Positions 29,788 through 41,421 of a stretch of 64,000 nucleotides of DNA are shown here, in pieces; position 1 is the first letter of the stretch; every line of letters starts with the position of its first letter. The DNA lies in assembly GCA_024704765.1 (NCBI GenBank), contig JAKMXF010000343.1:1-64000 (forward strand), given 5' to 3'. Under the pieces are notes generated by a model, which worked only from the letters and a program-made list of their open reading frames with translations, searched no databases and had not been told where the DNA came from. The translations under genes were made by a program, and so were the position numbers. Source of the stretch: Oopsacas minuta. Lineage: Eukaryota > Porifera > Hexactinellida > Lyssacinosida > Leucopsacidae.

Positions 29788-32700
29788 TCACTTGAAATAA
29801 TTCAAACTGTCCAGTTTGTCTGATTTAATACGAGTCTCCGGGTCGAATTCAAGCATAGCTTCAACGCCTTGCAGCGCGGCCACGGGGGCTGTCGGAATAA
29901 ACTGATGTAGAGGCAGGCAGGCGTTGTTCCTAAACTGGTCATATTGAACCGGAGAGTCAGATGACCATTTATGCCGGGGGGGCAAACCAATACGAGAGAT
30001 TATCAAGCTCAATTGTGTGATTTCAGAAGTTCCCTCGAAAAATGGGAATTTATTGTAAAGCTCTGCGAAAATACAGCCTAGGCTCCAAACGTCAACAGCA
30101 AAATCGTACGCACAGTTCATTAGAATTTCAGGCGCACGGTACCACAGAGTAACAACGTGAGGTGTCAAAAGTTTCAAATATTTGTAATGTTTCGCCATTC
30201 CAAAATCAGCGATTTTCACAACACCGTTATGAGAGATTAGAATATTGGCCGGTTTAAGATCACGATGCATAATACGGAGCACCCAATTTAGATGCCCGAT
30301 TGCAGCTGATAATTGTACCATTATCGATTTGATCTTTTGTTCCACTAGCAAATGAGGGGACTTTTCTATATACACTTTCAAATCCTGGTCAATGAATTCC
30401 GTAACTAGATGCAGAAGTGGAAAACCACAAGGACCATTTTCTGTTTGTATCACTTCAATACTCTCGAGTAGTCCAGGATGAGACTTGAATTGGAAAGTTC
30501 TAATTTCACGGTATGTATGTTGAGGAATGCCTCTATAAGGCTCGTGATTTACAAATGTTTTTATTGCAACGTATCTTTGGCAATCAGGGTCCCAAGCTTT
30601 CTGAACGTGACCGTAAGTCCCGGACCCTATTTGGTCGGTTATCCGGTATTTACCTAAATACTCATGTTGTTGATTAGTTTGTCGTTGTTGACGGTGTGTA
30701 ACTATAGGAGGGAATTCTGGTACTTGAGAAGAAATGATCTCATGGCAATGATATTTCGAAAAAAGATTGATGCTTGAGAGTTTTTCAGAGGAAATAGGAT
30801 CAAGGAATTTCTTGTCAGGCTCTTTCTCTGGGGTGTGATAAAGTAGAGATTCTTCAGAGCTACTGCGACTTCCAGAACTGACTGAAGTACAAGAACGGGG
30901 TAGGAGAGGATAATTTGAAGTGATTCGGGTTGTGGAGACATCGGAAAATGACATCATAGGTCCGTCGTTCAAAGAGGGTAAGTCTTCGAGTGAGTGGTAG
31001 ATTGATGCCTGCGACAGAGGGAATACTTTATCTTCAGCAGGGGAAGTGGATAATACATCAGAACTAATTGTATCATTTGGTTCTGGTTTGGCGGGAGTTG
31101 AGCTGCTGAATGGAGAATTAGGAAATATAGACGGGAAACTGATTGGAAGGTTATCTTCAAGATTATAAGAGGCCAGTTCTGTCTGTGACTGGGATGTTTG
31201 GAATGCGAGTGGCGTCTCGAGGGACGATCCTATACGAGGGAGAGGTGTCAGAGGTCGTTTGAAAGATTGCGTCGATTTCGGCGAGAAAAAGGGGCTTTTG
31301 TTTAGTATACTCGGGGATTTAGAAGGTAGTCGGTATGGATGTGTTTGAGTACAGCGTGATGTGATTAACTTTGAGCGACGGGGCGGGATGGGAAAGAACG
31401 AATGGGTAGTGATAGTCTCTGGGGCGCTAGTCTGTCTTGAATGTTGTGCATCTAATCGGAGATCTGTCGCAGCGGAGAAAATCAATTTTGAATCGTTCGG
31501 AGAGGTACATGAGGATCTGTATGAATCGAATTGAGAAGAATCTGGTGATAGGATGTCTGAGAAAATACCGGAGTCTTGAGACGAGAGAGAGTTTATTCTG
31601 TTACGATATTTGTAAGAAGTTGGACCTGGAATGAAATTTGGAAAATGTTGGATCTCAATTTGTAGAAGTGTTAGAAAAATGTATACAGTAAACTCCAGGT
31701 ATAACCAACAGGATATACACAAGCTGACAGTGAATAATGTGGCCAAGGAAGGTTAACCTCCTCCAAAATCAGCTGAAAAATATTTTGTTATAAAGTAACA
31801 CCTCAGCAATGCGTCTGTCACACCTCTGACATATTCCGCATTATGTAATAACAACAACAAACTTCAAAGAAATTCGTAGATACTTCGTTGGAAATTCCAG
31901 TTCCATTTACAAATAAACAAATTGTAGGAAAGATGACTTGTATCAATAATGTGTATGTCATGTAATTATTATTGTCGTAGCGTGTGATATTAATAGTTCC
32001 TTGTCGTAATCGATCATTCAAAATATGATTACACCCCTCGTCGGGAAACATAAATTAGCACGTGTTAACCGAGTGTACGTCTTGAATAACTTGCTAATAG
32101 GCGAATAGTACAGTATTTCACGCGATGGACCTGAATTTTTATACACTATGCACTTTAAAGTTGGTCCGCTTGAAACTTGACTGACAGGATCATCTCCTAT
32201 CCAATGGACCTAGTGGGACACATACAGGCAAACTGTGAGAACATATAATACAGCAACCTCACGTTTTAACGAAGTTATTCTTTACCACCGTAGGAGACGA
32301 TCCGGTTTGTCAACCTGACAAATAGAAAACTGCCTGCTACGGGCCTGCCCTATATTGATTTTACTCCACTTATAGCGAAACGAAACCGCGGAATTTAGCG
32401 AATTGCGTAGATACAATAAAGTAGAATGGAATGCAAGATGTTACAATAGATGTATTGTTGAAATGAAATGAATAACTAATATTAACACCTGAACTAATTA
32501 TATGGAATTTTATGAAATAATGGGATATAATTAGATCTAGTGCTACGCGGTTAGTAATTCCTTTTCAAATATTCGTTGTCAAGATATTGAAAAATGAGTT
32601 CAATAATATATTCTGTTGATTTGAAATTCGGAAACACTACGAATACTAGTTTTCCCTCTTGGTTGGTTACAAAAATGACACAACCGATGAATCAACACCT

Positions 32701-33017
32701 TTTTGAAAGAATGTGATAAATTCTAGTAAATAACATTAACAAACGAAAGTTAACTTACCTCCGTAAATTGGTGAAATAGTTCGTTGTACAAAATGGCTTT
32801 CATCGTCAACATAACCAGTTTCAAAGAAGTTTGATTCTGTCAAACTCGGGGATTTTTCGAGAGTGCTCTCCGGAGCAGTATTCGGCCGTTTACGACTGTC
32901 GTCGTCAAACGGACTCTCAGGCAGAAATCCTCCTTGTGATGAACTTGTGGATAGCGAAGCGAATGTCGGAATATTTGTTGAGGAGACCCAATCGTGTGAA
33001 GAAATAGGAGAAGTCAT
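29788..33017 (-). CDS. CDK4/6-like protein kinase with long N-terminal extension, two exons
   Basis: Exons (minus): 33017-32759 and 31625-29788; 2097 nt, 698 residues; GT..AG intron of 1133 bp, phase 1. The kinase domain (about residues 395-695) has GSGTYGHVQKA (P-loop), VAIKTF (Lys), IMHRDLKPANIL, KIADFGMAK and LWYRAPEIL. The C-helix reads GIPQHTYREI in place of PISTVREI/PLSTIREV, and FIDQDLKVYI resembles the FEHVDQDL of CDK4/6; hence the CDK4/6 assignment, which would imply D-cyclin partnership. The first about 390 residues are Ser/Thr/Pro-rich and disordered with many SP/TP sites (SPSILNKSPFFSPKSTQS), much longer than any CDK4/6. PCTAIRE- or CDKL-type alternatives fit less well. It diverges from the Ig receptor at 33522. 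Confidence 0.85.
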
Positions 33018-33521
33018 TTATGAATGTTTATTAGTCACATAATTTCTTGAATTTATATACTATTAATTGTGTCAGCTGATGACGAAACTAGGGATTCACT
33101 GTAGCATATAATTTCACGAACTTTATTATGATATGGAATACTATTCAAGGCGCCAATTGTTTAATTATGATAATTGGATGAGGAGAGGTGTTATGTGCGT
33201 TCAGACAATATAGTGATTGTTGTTGAATGAGTAGTGGTTTCGTATTTCTAGGCGGAGATCGGTTTCTCTTTTGCGTTTTGGAAGCAGTTTATAAACTTGC
33301 AAACTCAATTTCTCGGGATTTTCATTGCCGAATCCTTCGATTTCAATACATTCCATAGATTGGACGTTATTTCCCATATTACACCTAAAAATGTGTAATA
33401 ATCGTGTCTCACTTTAGGTACTTAGCTTCCACCTAGACAAATCCCTGAATACTTCCCAGGGAGGATTTGCAAGGTGATCCATCCCTGCTTCTATTCATGT
33501 GATAACTCCATTAGATAGTAA
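33018..33521. promoter_or_regulatory. Divergent promoter region, CDK-like kinase / Ig receptor
   Basis: 504 bp between two divergent ATGs. No shared repeat element is apparent here, unlike most spacers in the window, so this spacer may be functionally constrained. No specific motif is claimed. Confidence 0.35.
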
Positions 33522-36500
33522 ATGCATTTTTCAAAGAATTTCCTCTTCATTTTCATAAACATAATTCCTGTAATATTCTGTACCGAAGAATTCACGAATT
33601 TCTCTGAAAATCAAACACGGTTTATTGGAGATGAAGCTGCATTCCATTGCAAATTCAAAGTAACTGAGGATGATGGGAGTATTGGTATATTCGGAGCACA
33701 ATCTTGGGAGTATAAATTACTGAGAAGTGATACATTTATCTTACTTGACCATGAGGCGGACAACTTTACACTTATAGATATAAGCGGAGTTACAGGTCAC
33801 TCGATTATAATACTAAACACAGTGAGTTTTATTACTTATAACGCCAGTGTCGCGCCACAAAAGCCATGTTTACTGTGCCCACCAGAGGGGGGACTGCCGG
33901 ACTGGTAAGTACTATAGAACTGGGACTTATTGTGGTAATCTGTCCGTAATTTATTCGACAGGCCCTTCATGTTAAGTCCCCATTACAGTTTACCTTATGT
34001 ATGAGCAAGTGTCCTAAATCATACTAAAGCCCAACTGAACTCTCACCTGTTCACAATCTGGCAATGCTGATTCTGACACCTTTCAGTGGTTAATTGAATT
34101 CTAATATGGAACTATAGACACTTTAGAGAATTACATTTTGATTGAACTCATTCATTGTCTATTTTAAAGTTTCAATATACATATACTGGCTTTATGACAT
34201 CACTACATTCTTAATACCCTTATAGGTAACCAGGAATGAGCATGGTCTAGCTATCCGTTGTACTCTAGCGTCACTCTCACGGACAGTATTCCTATTCGTA
34301 TACTCTCCACCAGGACTGTCTCTATCTGATAATAGTTACCAGGTCAGTGAGGGACAGGAGGAGCCTCTAGTTGTCACCTTCCTTACAGAAGGATACCCTG
34401 ATCCTATTTATAGCGATAGATTTGATTGGTAAGTTATACAGAGGTATTTTGTAAATATTCATACCACAGTATATCAAACACTGATACATCGAACTCTGCT
34501 TATATCGACGTAATGATTGGGGTCCCTTGAGCTTTGATATAACTGGAATTGACTGTGTACAATAACACTGTTCCCTTTGGGTGTATAAATTTACACATCT
34601 GATCCACTTGGTCAAGTATTTGCCCATTTGTCTACACAGGTTCTACAATGATGAATTACTCGAGGAATCGTTATACATAGAATTGAAGTCCATCTCCTTC
34701 ACACTAACCTATCCATTACGGACACATACCGGTACCTATTCCCTGACAACGCATACGCCTGCTGGGAATGCTACTGCTGACTTCTACGTAGACGTTGTCT
34801 ATCAACCAGAAGTAGGGATTGGAATTTTATGTTTGACAGAAGAATATGCAGTAATAGGTGATAGGGTAACTTTATCATGTGGTGACGACATACAAGGCAA
34901 TCCAACTCCTACAACTATGTGGTACAAGGTGTGAAATTATACATATAAAATTACTCCACCCAATTATCCTACATCTCTTGCTAAGATACCCCGAAAATAT
35001 CCTTGCTATCTCGCACTTGTCCTTTAATTATTCAAATTTTACGTTTCATCTTTCGAATACTATTTTCCCTAGTTTCATTGCCAAACGGTTAGAAGCTCTT
35101 ATGATTTTGTCTGTTTACTATAACTTCCGAGAGTTTGTCATCTATCAGGTTACTAATCTATACTCAACAATATATTTTTAGAACAACTCCCTCGCATCTC
35201 TTTCAAACACAAACACACTAACTTTTGACAAAGTTACCGTCTCTGATACAGGCCTATATACTTGTAACATCAGTAATCCTCTGGGATATATTACAACTGA
35301 AACACAGCTGTATGTGTATGGTTCTGCTAGCCCTCCTGTATGGGATAAAGATGAAAACGTTGTTGGAGCTACTAATATACTGTTTGTGTGGGGAATTCCT
35401 TTGGAAACTTATGGTCTCGAGGTTGATTCTTTTGAATTGAGAGTTCAACACACTTCAGGTAAGTTTATACAGCCAGCTCTCGTTATATAGAAATGCCTAT
35501 AACGAAGTGTGAAATTGCAAATATGGTCCCAAACTGTCAAAGTAATATATAAGCCATCGGTTATATCTGAGTAATTATCACGGCCCCTTGAGCTTAGATA
35601 TCATAAGTTGACTATATTTTTCATAGTTTTGATCTTTTAATAGATTCAAGTTTATTATTTGAAGTGACTATTCCTGGTCAGAACTTATCTTTTTCAATAT
35701 CTTATAAGGATGGAATACTGGTGAGTTGAAGTACTGGTGAGCTGTATCAGTGGAACTAAAATTCAAAATTCCCTCCAGTTTTTTAATGTATATTGGTGAG
35801 GGGTCCACAGTAATTCGATGGAGGTGTTGTTCAGTGGTGGTCCGAGGATCTGGCAAACGAATCCGAGCCGCGGGATAAAACTCTTAACCTGGAGGGAAAT
35901 ACTGGTTTGCTTCCCCTAGGACGGCCCCTGGAATTGTCCTTATATGAACTCCAAGTTTAGGAATGTTTTCATTTAGGTATATCCTGATACTCTGTATACA
36001 GCTTATATTCGTTCATACACATATAACAATACTATACAAGGAAATACATCACTTCCATTAACCATAAGAACTCTCCCTTCTGCCCCAATACTTACATCTA
36101 TATATTCACAAATTATCACCTCCAACCTGTCAGCTGGTATATACCTAGATTGGCGCCTATACTCTTCTGGCTTAGCCAATGAAAGCGTAGACTATTATCA
36201 ATTAGAATTTCGTATGAATACCACAATAGAATTTGCAATACAATTACAGTCTCGTGATTTTCTTATTAGAAATTTCAGATCTCATTCGACGTACTTTGCA
36301 AGTGTTCTAGGTAACAGAGATGGGCTGGACGGTGAGCCGCTACACACGGAAATATACACAGGGGGCTACGGTGCACCCCCAACACCTCAATCAATCCTGA
36401 CTTCACAGATTTTGTTTGAGAATCATACAAATGTCATGTTGATGTTCAAAAGCGTTTTGACACCTTATATAGATTTTACTGTCCGAGTTTCATGTCGAAA

Positions 36501-37023
36501 TGTACACAAAAAGAACGTGTCATTGCCCGTGACATCAATTAGGACACTTCCAGATTATTTAGGCGGGAATTTAAGTCTGAAACTAACACCAATTAAGTTT
36601 GATTCAGTTTATAATTGTACAGCTGAGACTTCGAATATCTTTGGCAATACTTCCAAATTCTTCCGTCATATCGGCCCAGGATTTGGTCATTCAGCGACTA
36701 CGAGTACTACGACTACTACTACAGTTCGTCCTCCTACTTCTAACACATTGGCAGCATTCCTAATCATCCTTACCGTTGTCATAATATTACTTTTAATTAT
36801 CCTACTCTCTATTTCTGGTGTCATTATTTTAGTCGCTTATTTATGTTATAAGCGATCGCATTACACTGATTACAAACTTGAAAATATCGAAGTCCCGAAG
36901 AAAACTACAGTGAAGTTATCAAAACCTGGGGAATTTGATTATGAGGCAATGGGGGCGAATGAGGAGCTGTCAGTTAGAGGGTCTGTTGATATTGTAGCTA
37001 GGTGTGAAACAACATCTATATAA
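33522..37023 (+). CDS. Ig/FN3-like single-pass receptor, six exons
   Basis: Exons: 33522-33821, 34226-34428, 34640-34928, 35182-35458, 35644-35720, 35977-37023 (2193 nt, 730 residues), all GT..AG and phase-consistent. Signal peptide MHFSKNFLFIFINIIPVIFC. Two or three Ig-like domains follow (FIGDEAAFHCKF..LAIRCTLAS; YAVIGDRVTLSC..VSDTGLYTCNISN), then FN3-like segments (PPVWDKDENVVGATNILFVW; PSAPILTSIYSQIITS). A Thr-rich stalk (STTTTTTVRPPTS), one membrane span (LAAFLIILTVVIILLLIILL) and a cytoplasmic tail of about 70 residues with NPxY-free tyrosines (HYTDYKLENIEV, FDYEAMGANEEL) complete it. Likely a cell-surface adhesion or recognition receptor; the ligand is unknown. Intron 4 carries a complete TA-MITE. 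Confidence 0.85.
35470..35614. mobile_element. Tigger/pogo-like MITE in intron of the Ig receptor
   Basis: TA-flanked, starts 'cagccagctctcgttatata', ends 'atatcataagttgacta'. Internal 'aatatggtcccaaactgtca' and 'gtaattatcacggccccttg' are family hallmarks. A shorter relic of the same family lies in intron 2 (about 34495-34557). Confidence 0.8.
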
Positions 37024-37684
37024 ATTTATATCACTTCTGCATGTTTATCACTTTTACTTTTTTGATTCGCATATTTCTACTTTGTATCATATAGGTCGTA
37101 TTTCTATTATTAAAATTAGTTTTTTCTTAACTGCGATTATTTTGAAATAGCGATACAGTGGATGGTTCTTATAACCGGAAGCTACTGTATTATTGGTCAG
37201 GAACAGGACTATACCAATTCTGCTTAATTTCATAACTTGCTAACTGTCCCGATTTTTGGCAGTCGTCTTATGCTATATCCACGAAGTCCCGCTAAATCTA
37301 TTCCTACTGTCCTTCTTAAAATTTGAATTTCTCTCAAAATGTGTGAACTAATGATTCATCATATGAATATGCCCTCTGTCCAATATAAATACAGTAGCAC
37401 CAGATAAACCCGGGAAAAATGTCCCTTCTAACATCCCAACCAATTAGTACACCATATACCCAATTTGTAACGTTCTCTATATTACAGTCAACTCCCATCA
37501 TATCAAACACGGATATATCAAAATATTAATTATACAAATATGGCCTCAAACCGTCAAAGTAACATATACTCCATCTGTTATATCAAAGTAATTATCATGG
37601 TCCCTTGAGCTTCGATATGACGGAAGTTGGCTGTATTTACATATACATTCTTGTTACTAAATTTAGATATTATTTCTCATCAAA
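37024..37684. other. Intergenic with MITE copy
   Basis: Holds the TA-flanked MITE 37485-37633 ('cagtcaactcccatcatat' to 'gatatgacggaagttggctg') and, near 37150-37185, a fragment ending 'ccggaagctactgta'. No gene is supported apart from the small frame that follows. Confidence 0.6.
37485..37633. mobile_element. Tigger/pogo-like MITE, complete copy
   Basis: 149 bp with TA at both borders. Imperfect TIRs and internal blocks match the copies at 35470, 59694 and 59918. Confidence 0.8.
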
Positions 37685-37882
37685 ATGCAGAGACATCTCC
37701 TTGGTGGTAGAAACATGGTATTTGATTGGCTAACTCCGGGACGTATAAAAGGAATTATTTACTCATTCTACAAAGACTCAACCAAAATGAATTTTATACT
37801 ATTTTTAGGTACAGTTCTAATTATAGAAATAATCTACCCTCCTATACTCGAATCAGTAGCTACCAGTCCTACTACTAGTTAG
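37685..37882 (+). CDS. Possible 65-residue single-pass protein
   Basis: ATG 37685; the frame reads MQRHLLGGRNMVFDWLTP, a basic segment (GRIKGIIYSFYKDSTK), one hydrophobic stretch (MNFILFLGTVLIIEIIYPPIL) and a short polar tail. Basic region followed by one span is the layout of small mitochondrial inner-membrane subunits; a faint likeness to the QCR9/UQCR10 pattern (..YSLLFRRTS..) was considered but is not convincing. The frame may be fortuitous. Confidence 0.3.
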   Translation: MQRHLLGGRNMVFDWLTPGRIKGIIYSFYKDSTKMNFILFLGTVLIIEIIYPPILESVATSPTTS

Positions 37883-38489
37883 TTATGTTAGAATGCTAAT
37901 TTCACACCTAAAAGTAGAAGCAAGAATTCTTTGTTACTTGTCACTTAATATTTTAGCTCAATATTATAATTATTATCAATGATGTATTAGAAATTACAGA
38001 TTGTTATTGATCGTTATCTTTAGTATAGTATCCAATACTGCCCTGTCCTCCAGGGTGTCTTGTTACCCGTGGTACACCATATAATTATAGTTATCCCTTA
38101 AGTGTGTATAATTTATGATACTTTGCTTTATAATATTTAATAATTCATAATATTATTATAATCGAATACGTTCAGTATAAATTTAGAATCTATAAATATC
38201 TGTGCTTGCTTATTGAACAACTGGAGGAGAGGCGTATTTGAGAGAGAGAGAGAATTGTACTTGCTTCTGTTTGTGAGTGGAGGGGGAGAAGGCTTGTGAC
38301 GTCGAATGGAGAGGTGTTAGGTGGTATAGAGACACTATATGCAGGGAGAAATCAGGTTATATAGTTCAGTTATATTTAAGAACGAAGATACGAGGTAAAT
38401 TGAATTGTAAATTAGATTAGGCGGTTGGTCCCTCAGGGGATGCAGCGATTTCGCTGTGAGTGCACTTGGGACACACTCCGTACCTTTCC

Positions 38490-38622
38490 CCAACCGCGAG
38501 CCTATACGATTGGAGAGTGACAAGGGGAGCATGCATCCCATAATTGGGATGCACCTTCCTAGCTCTTGTACCTATACGTTGCCCTTGTCACCATTACAGT
38601 TACCTAGGCTCTCGCTTCGTTA
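38490..38622. repeat. Nested fold-back (multi-stem inverted repeat)
   Basis: Centre: 'tgcatccca' - taat - 'tgggatgca' (38532-38553), perfect. Flanking arms 'gtgacaaggg' and 'cccttgtcac', then outer arms 'gcgagcctata' and 'cctaggctctcgc', extend it imperfectly to about 130 nt. It could form a cruciform or a structured RNA. Confidence 0.65.
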
Positions 38623-38826
38623 ATTGTATTTACATGGCTTACCCAACAGATCCACCCCCCACTTATAAACTGAAAGACCTATCGAACTTATCCACCTATA
38701 ACTGAAGGTGTTACTAGTTAGTATCCACCACCCAAGATCCATAATCCTCAAATAGTTGATCAGGCTAAGAGAGGGTACAGACCATGGATAATGAATACCA
38801 ACTAGTGTTACATGCGTTTCGTTTTA

Positions 38827-39072
38827 ACGTATTCGTATTCGTATTCGATTCGATTCGATTCGATTCGTATTCGATTCGTATTTCGTATTCGATTCGTATT
38901 CGATTCGTATTCGATTCGTATTTCGTATTCGATTCGTATTTCGTATTCGATTCGTATTCGTATTCGATTCGTATTCGATTCGTATTTCGTATTCGATTCG
39001 TATTCGATTCGATTCGTATTCGATTCGTATTTCGTATTCGATTCGATTCGTATTCGTATTTCGTATTCGATT
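38827..39072. repeat. Satellite built from ATTCG / GTATTCG / GTATTTCG units
   Basis: About 245 bp made only of 'attcg' pentamers and their 'gtattcg' and 'gtatttcg' extensions in irregular order. Every unit contains one CpG. The repeat has no stop in several frames on both strands (IRFDSYS-type peptides), which explains the long spurious frames here. Confidence 0.92.
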
Positions 39073-39640
39073 TCGTTTCCGCGACACAACTCGACACACC
39101 ACCGCGATACAACTCGACACACCACCGCTACACAACTCGACACAATACCGCGACCAACTCGACACAACACAACACGAATCATCTCCTGGGCATCAAATTC
39201 ACAGGCGCTAATGAATGGTTTATTGGCCGTTTCCATTTCAATGTATGCCAATGGTATCTCCGAAGTAGTAGGCTGCTTGTAGTTGAATGGCAAAGAAGAT
39301 ACGAAGTACTGCCTAGTTATTTATCTCTCCTATTTAAAGTTGACATATTCTAGAAATGTATCTCTCTATTTGACAAGAAATAAGTAATCATATATGGTGA
39401 ATGAACCCCATCATTAATTCACACCTTGTAGCCGTTAAGTTGTATTAATTTAAAGTCCACTGAGTGTCAAAAGTGGTTTGTTCACCAAATCATTGCTTAT
39501 TTGACAAATAAAACGATACATATCTAAAAAATTCCAACTTCCTGTACTATAATATGTGGCTATTATGGGATGCATTACACGTAAATGCTGCGTTACGTTG
39601 CTACGTGGTTATGTTGCGTTGCGTTGATGCGTAGTGTATG

Positions 39641-39674
<34 letters not shown>

Positions 39675-39693
39675 TACACAAGAAATATCAAAT

Positions 39694-39862
39694 TATTTAT
39701 ATTTAGCTCAGCTATACTATAGTACAGTTTTTGTGTATTAGCTTTTTTATGTTCGATGAAAGGTCATTTTTGGGATTAATGAAAGTCACATTTGGGACGA
39801 GTGTATGGGGTTTTTATTATTGCAAAAAAACTGTAGTATACTATAGCTAAGCTAGATATAAG
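39694..39862. mobile_element. TIR element of about 165 bp
   Basis: Left end 'agctcagctatactatagta' plus 'cagttttt'; right end 'aaaaactgtagtatactata' plus 'gctaagct': long imperfect inverted repeats (about 35 bp) around a short unique core. No other copy was noticed in the window. Confidence 0.6.
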
Positions 39863-40289
39863 GAATCTCAAAATATATACACCAATACACCTGTGGATGA
39901 CCTTTGCGCGATGCCCCCATCAATAAGTATGCCAAAGGAGTAACATCGTAACCAAGGAAGAGCAAACATCAATATCAAGACCAAAAGAGTAAATAACAAA
40001 CATCAATATCAAGACCAAAGAACACCAAAAAGAGAGATACAAACAGTAAACAGTTAATATTATTTAATTATAATAATGAGTTGACTAATAAAGCCAAAAT
40101 AAATTCAATAAATTTTACTGCAAATTTGTTATAATTAAATATTAATTTACAAACAATCCATATTGATAAATACCAAATGAATAACAGCGCTATTACACAT
40201 TTGGAATGTATTAATATGAGTATTGGATGGTAAATTAGTATTTAGTAAACAATAATGAAGTAAATATTTATGAATAATACCATATGACA

Positions 40290-40785
40290 AGGTGTTAGAA
40301 TTAATAATATTATTGTAGCGGGACAACAAGTAACACATAACAAGGTGTTACTATTAATAATATATGAATCGGGACAACAAGTAACACATAATAAGGTGTT
40401 ACTATTAATAATATATGAATCGGGACAACAAGTAACACATAAAAGGTGTTACTATTAATAATATATGAATCGGGACAACAAGTAACACATAAAAGGTGTT
40501 ACTATTAATAATATATGAATCGGGACAACAAGTAACACATAACAGGGTGTTACTATTAATAATATATGAATCGGGACAACAAGTAACACATAAAAGGTGT
40601 TACTATTAATAATATATGAATCGGGACAACAAGTAACACATAACAGGGTGTTACTATTAATAATATATGAATCGGGACAATAAGTAACACATAACAAGGT
40701 GTTACTATTAATAATATATGAATCGGGACAATAAGTAACACATAACAAGGTGTTACTATTAATAATATATGAATCGGGATTTGAT
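40290..40785. repeat. Minisatellite, about nine units of 51-55 bp
   Basis: Unit: 'aaggtgttactattaataat' + 'atatgaatcgggacaacaag' + 'taacacataac'. The first unit is diverged and the last truncated. Variants 'aaaagg' and 'aacaggg' at the junction intermix, which suggests unequal exchange. The 51 bp unit is a multiple of three, giving a chance open frame on the minus strand. Confidence 0.92.
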
Positions 40786-41421
40786 AATCAAATATAATTT
40801 TGGCGAAATTTCAAAAAGATGATAGTTACTTTAAAATTGTGTAAATAAAATCCGTAAATAAAATACATTTACAAGTTACGTAACAAACTGATTATCCTGA
40901 TTCCAATTTGAAGCCATGTCAGACATCAATAACAAACAAACAATCACGTTGACATCAATAAAAGACCAACTCAGTCTTGTAGAGGAGAATCGCGAGTAGT
41001 AGAATCTTCGTAACCGGTACCAAATAATAGATGAAAAATCCGTTCCTATTTATACTAATTTCTCAGATGCCTGCAAAACACCTGCAAACAATTTCCTGAC
41101 CACCTGCACCTAGTGCAACACCTGCAATAATTTTCTATGTAAAATATAATACTTTAAGACAGGTTACAGCACCTGCACTATATATGTTACTATAGTAGCG
41201 GTATAGTATTTGTATTGAATTAATACTGTAATGCAATTTCTATTGAATATTTGGGCTTATTTTGCTGTTAATTAATTTGAATATTACCGAATATTTACTA
41301 TTTATTTGAAGCTAACAATAGAGGGTAGACTCTGCTTAATAGGGCTCTCGATAAATAGTGTTAATACTTCACTTAACCTGGCCCCGAAGTGACCCTATTG
41401 AGCGGAGTCTACTGTACTTAG

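Larger units (their letters stand above)
37883..41421. other. 3.5 kb repeat-rich gene-free tract
   Basis: Holds, in order: a fold-back region (38490-38622), an ATTCG satellite (38827-39072) followed by degenerate 'cgacacaccaccgc' repeats to about 39165, a (tgta)n run (39635-39670), a TIR element (about 39694-39862), a 51 bp minisatellite (about 40290-40780) and a 'gtagactc' TIR element (41325-41414). Long open frames on both strands in the satellite are by-products of its lack of stop codons. Confidence 0.7.

Noticed and set aside
31818-32051. Minus-strand 77-residue frame in the kinase intron
   Set aside because: No motif, lies in an intron already defined by matching phases, and has no splice link to the kinase.
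37685-37882. Assignment of the small frame to UQCR10/QCR9
   Set aside because: Only the basic-then-hydrophobic pattern and an S-T pair agree; too little to name it.
38400-38480. tRNA-like appearance of 'ggttggtccctcagggg..' region
   Set aside because: No consistent acceptor stem, anticodon stem and TPsiC arm could be drawn.
38784-39353. Long overlapping open frames on both strands (IRFVFDSYS-type peptides)
   Set aside because: They are translations of the ATTCG satellite, which lacks stops in several frames; no domain or splice context.
40455-40748. Minus-strand frame of 17-residue repeats (CPDSYIINSNT)
   Set aside because: A by-product of the 51 bp minisatellite, whose unit is a multiple of three. 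No start context or homology.
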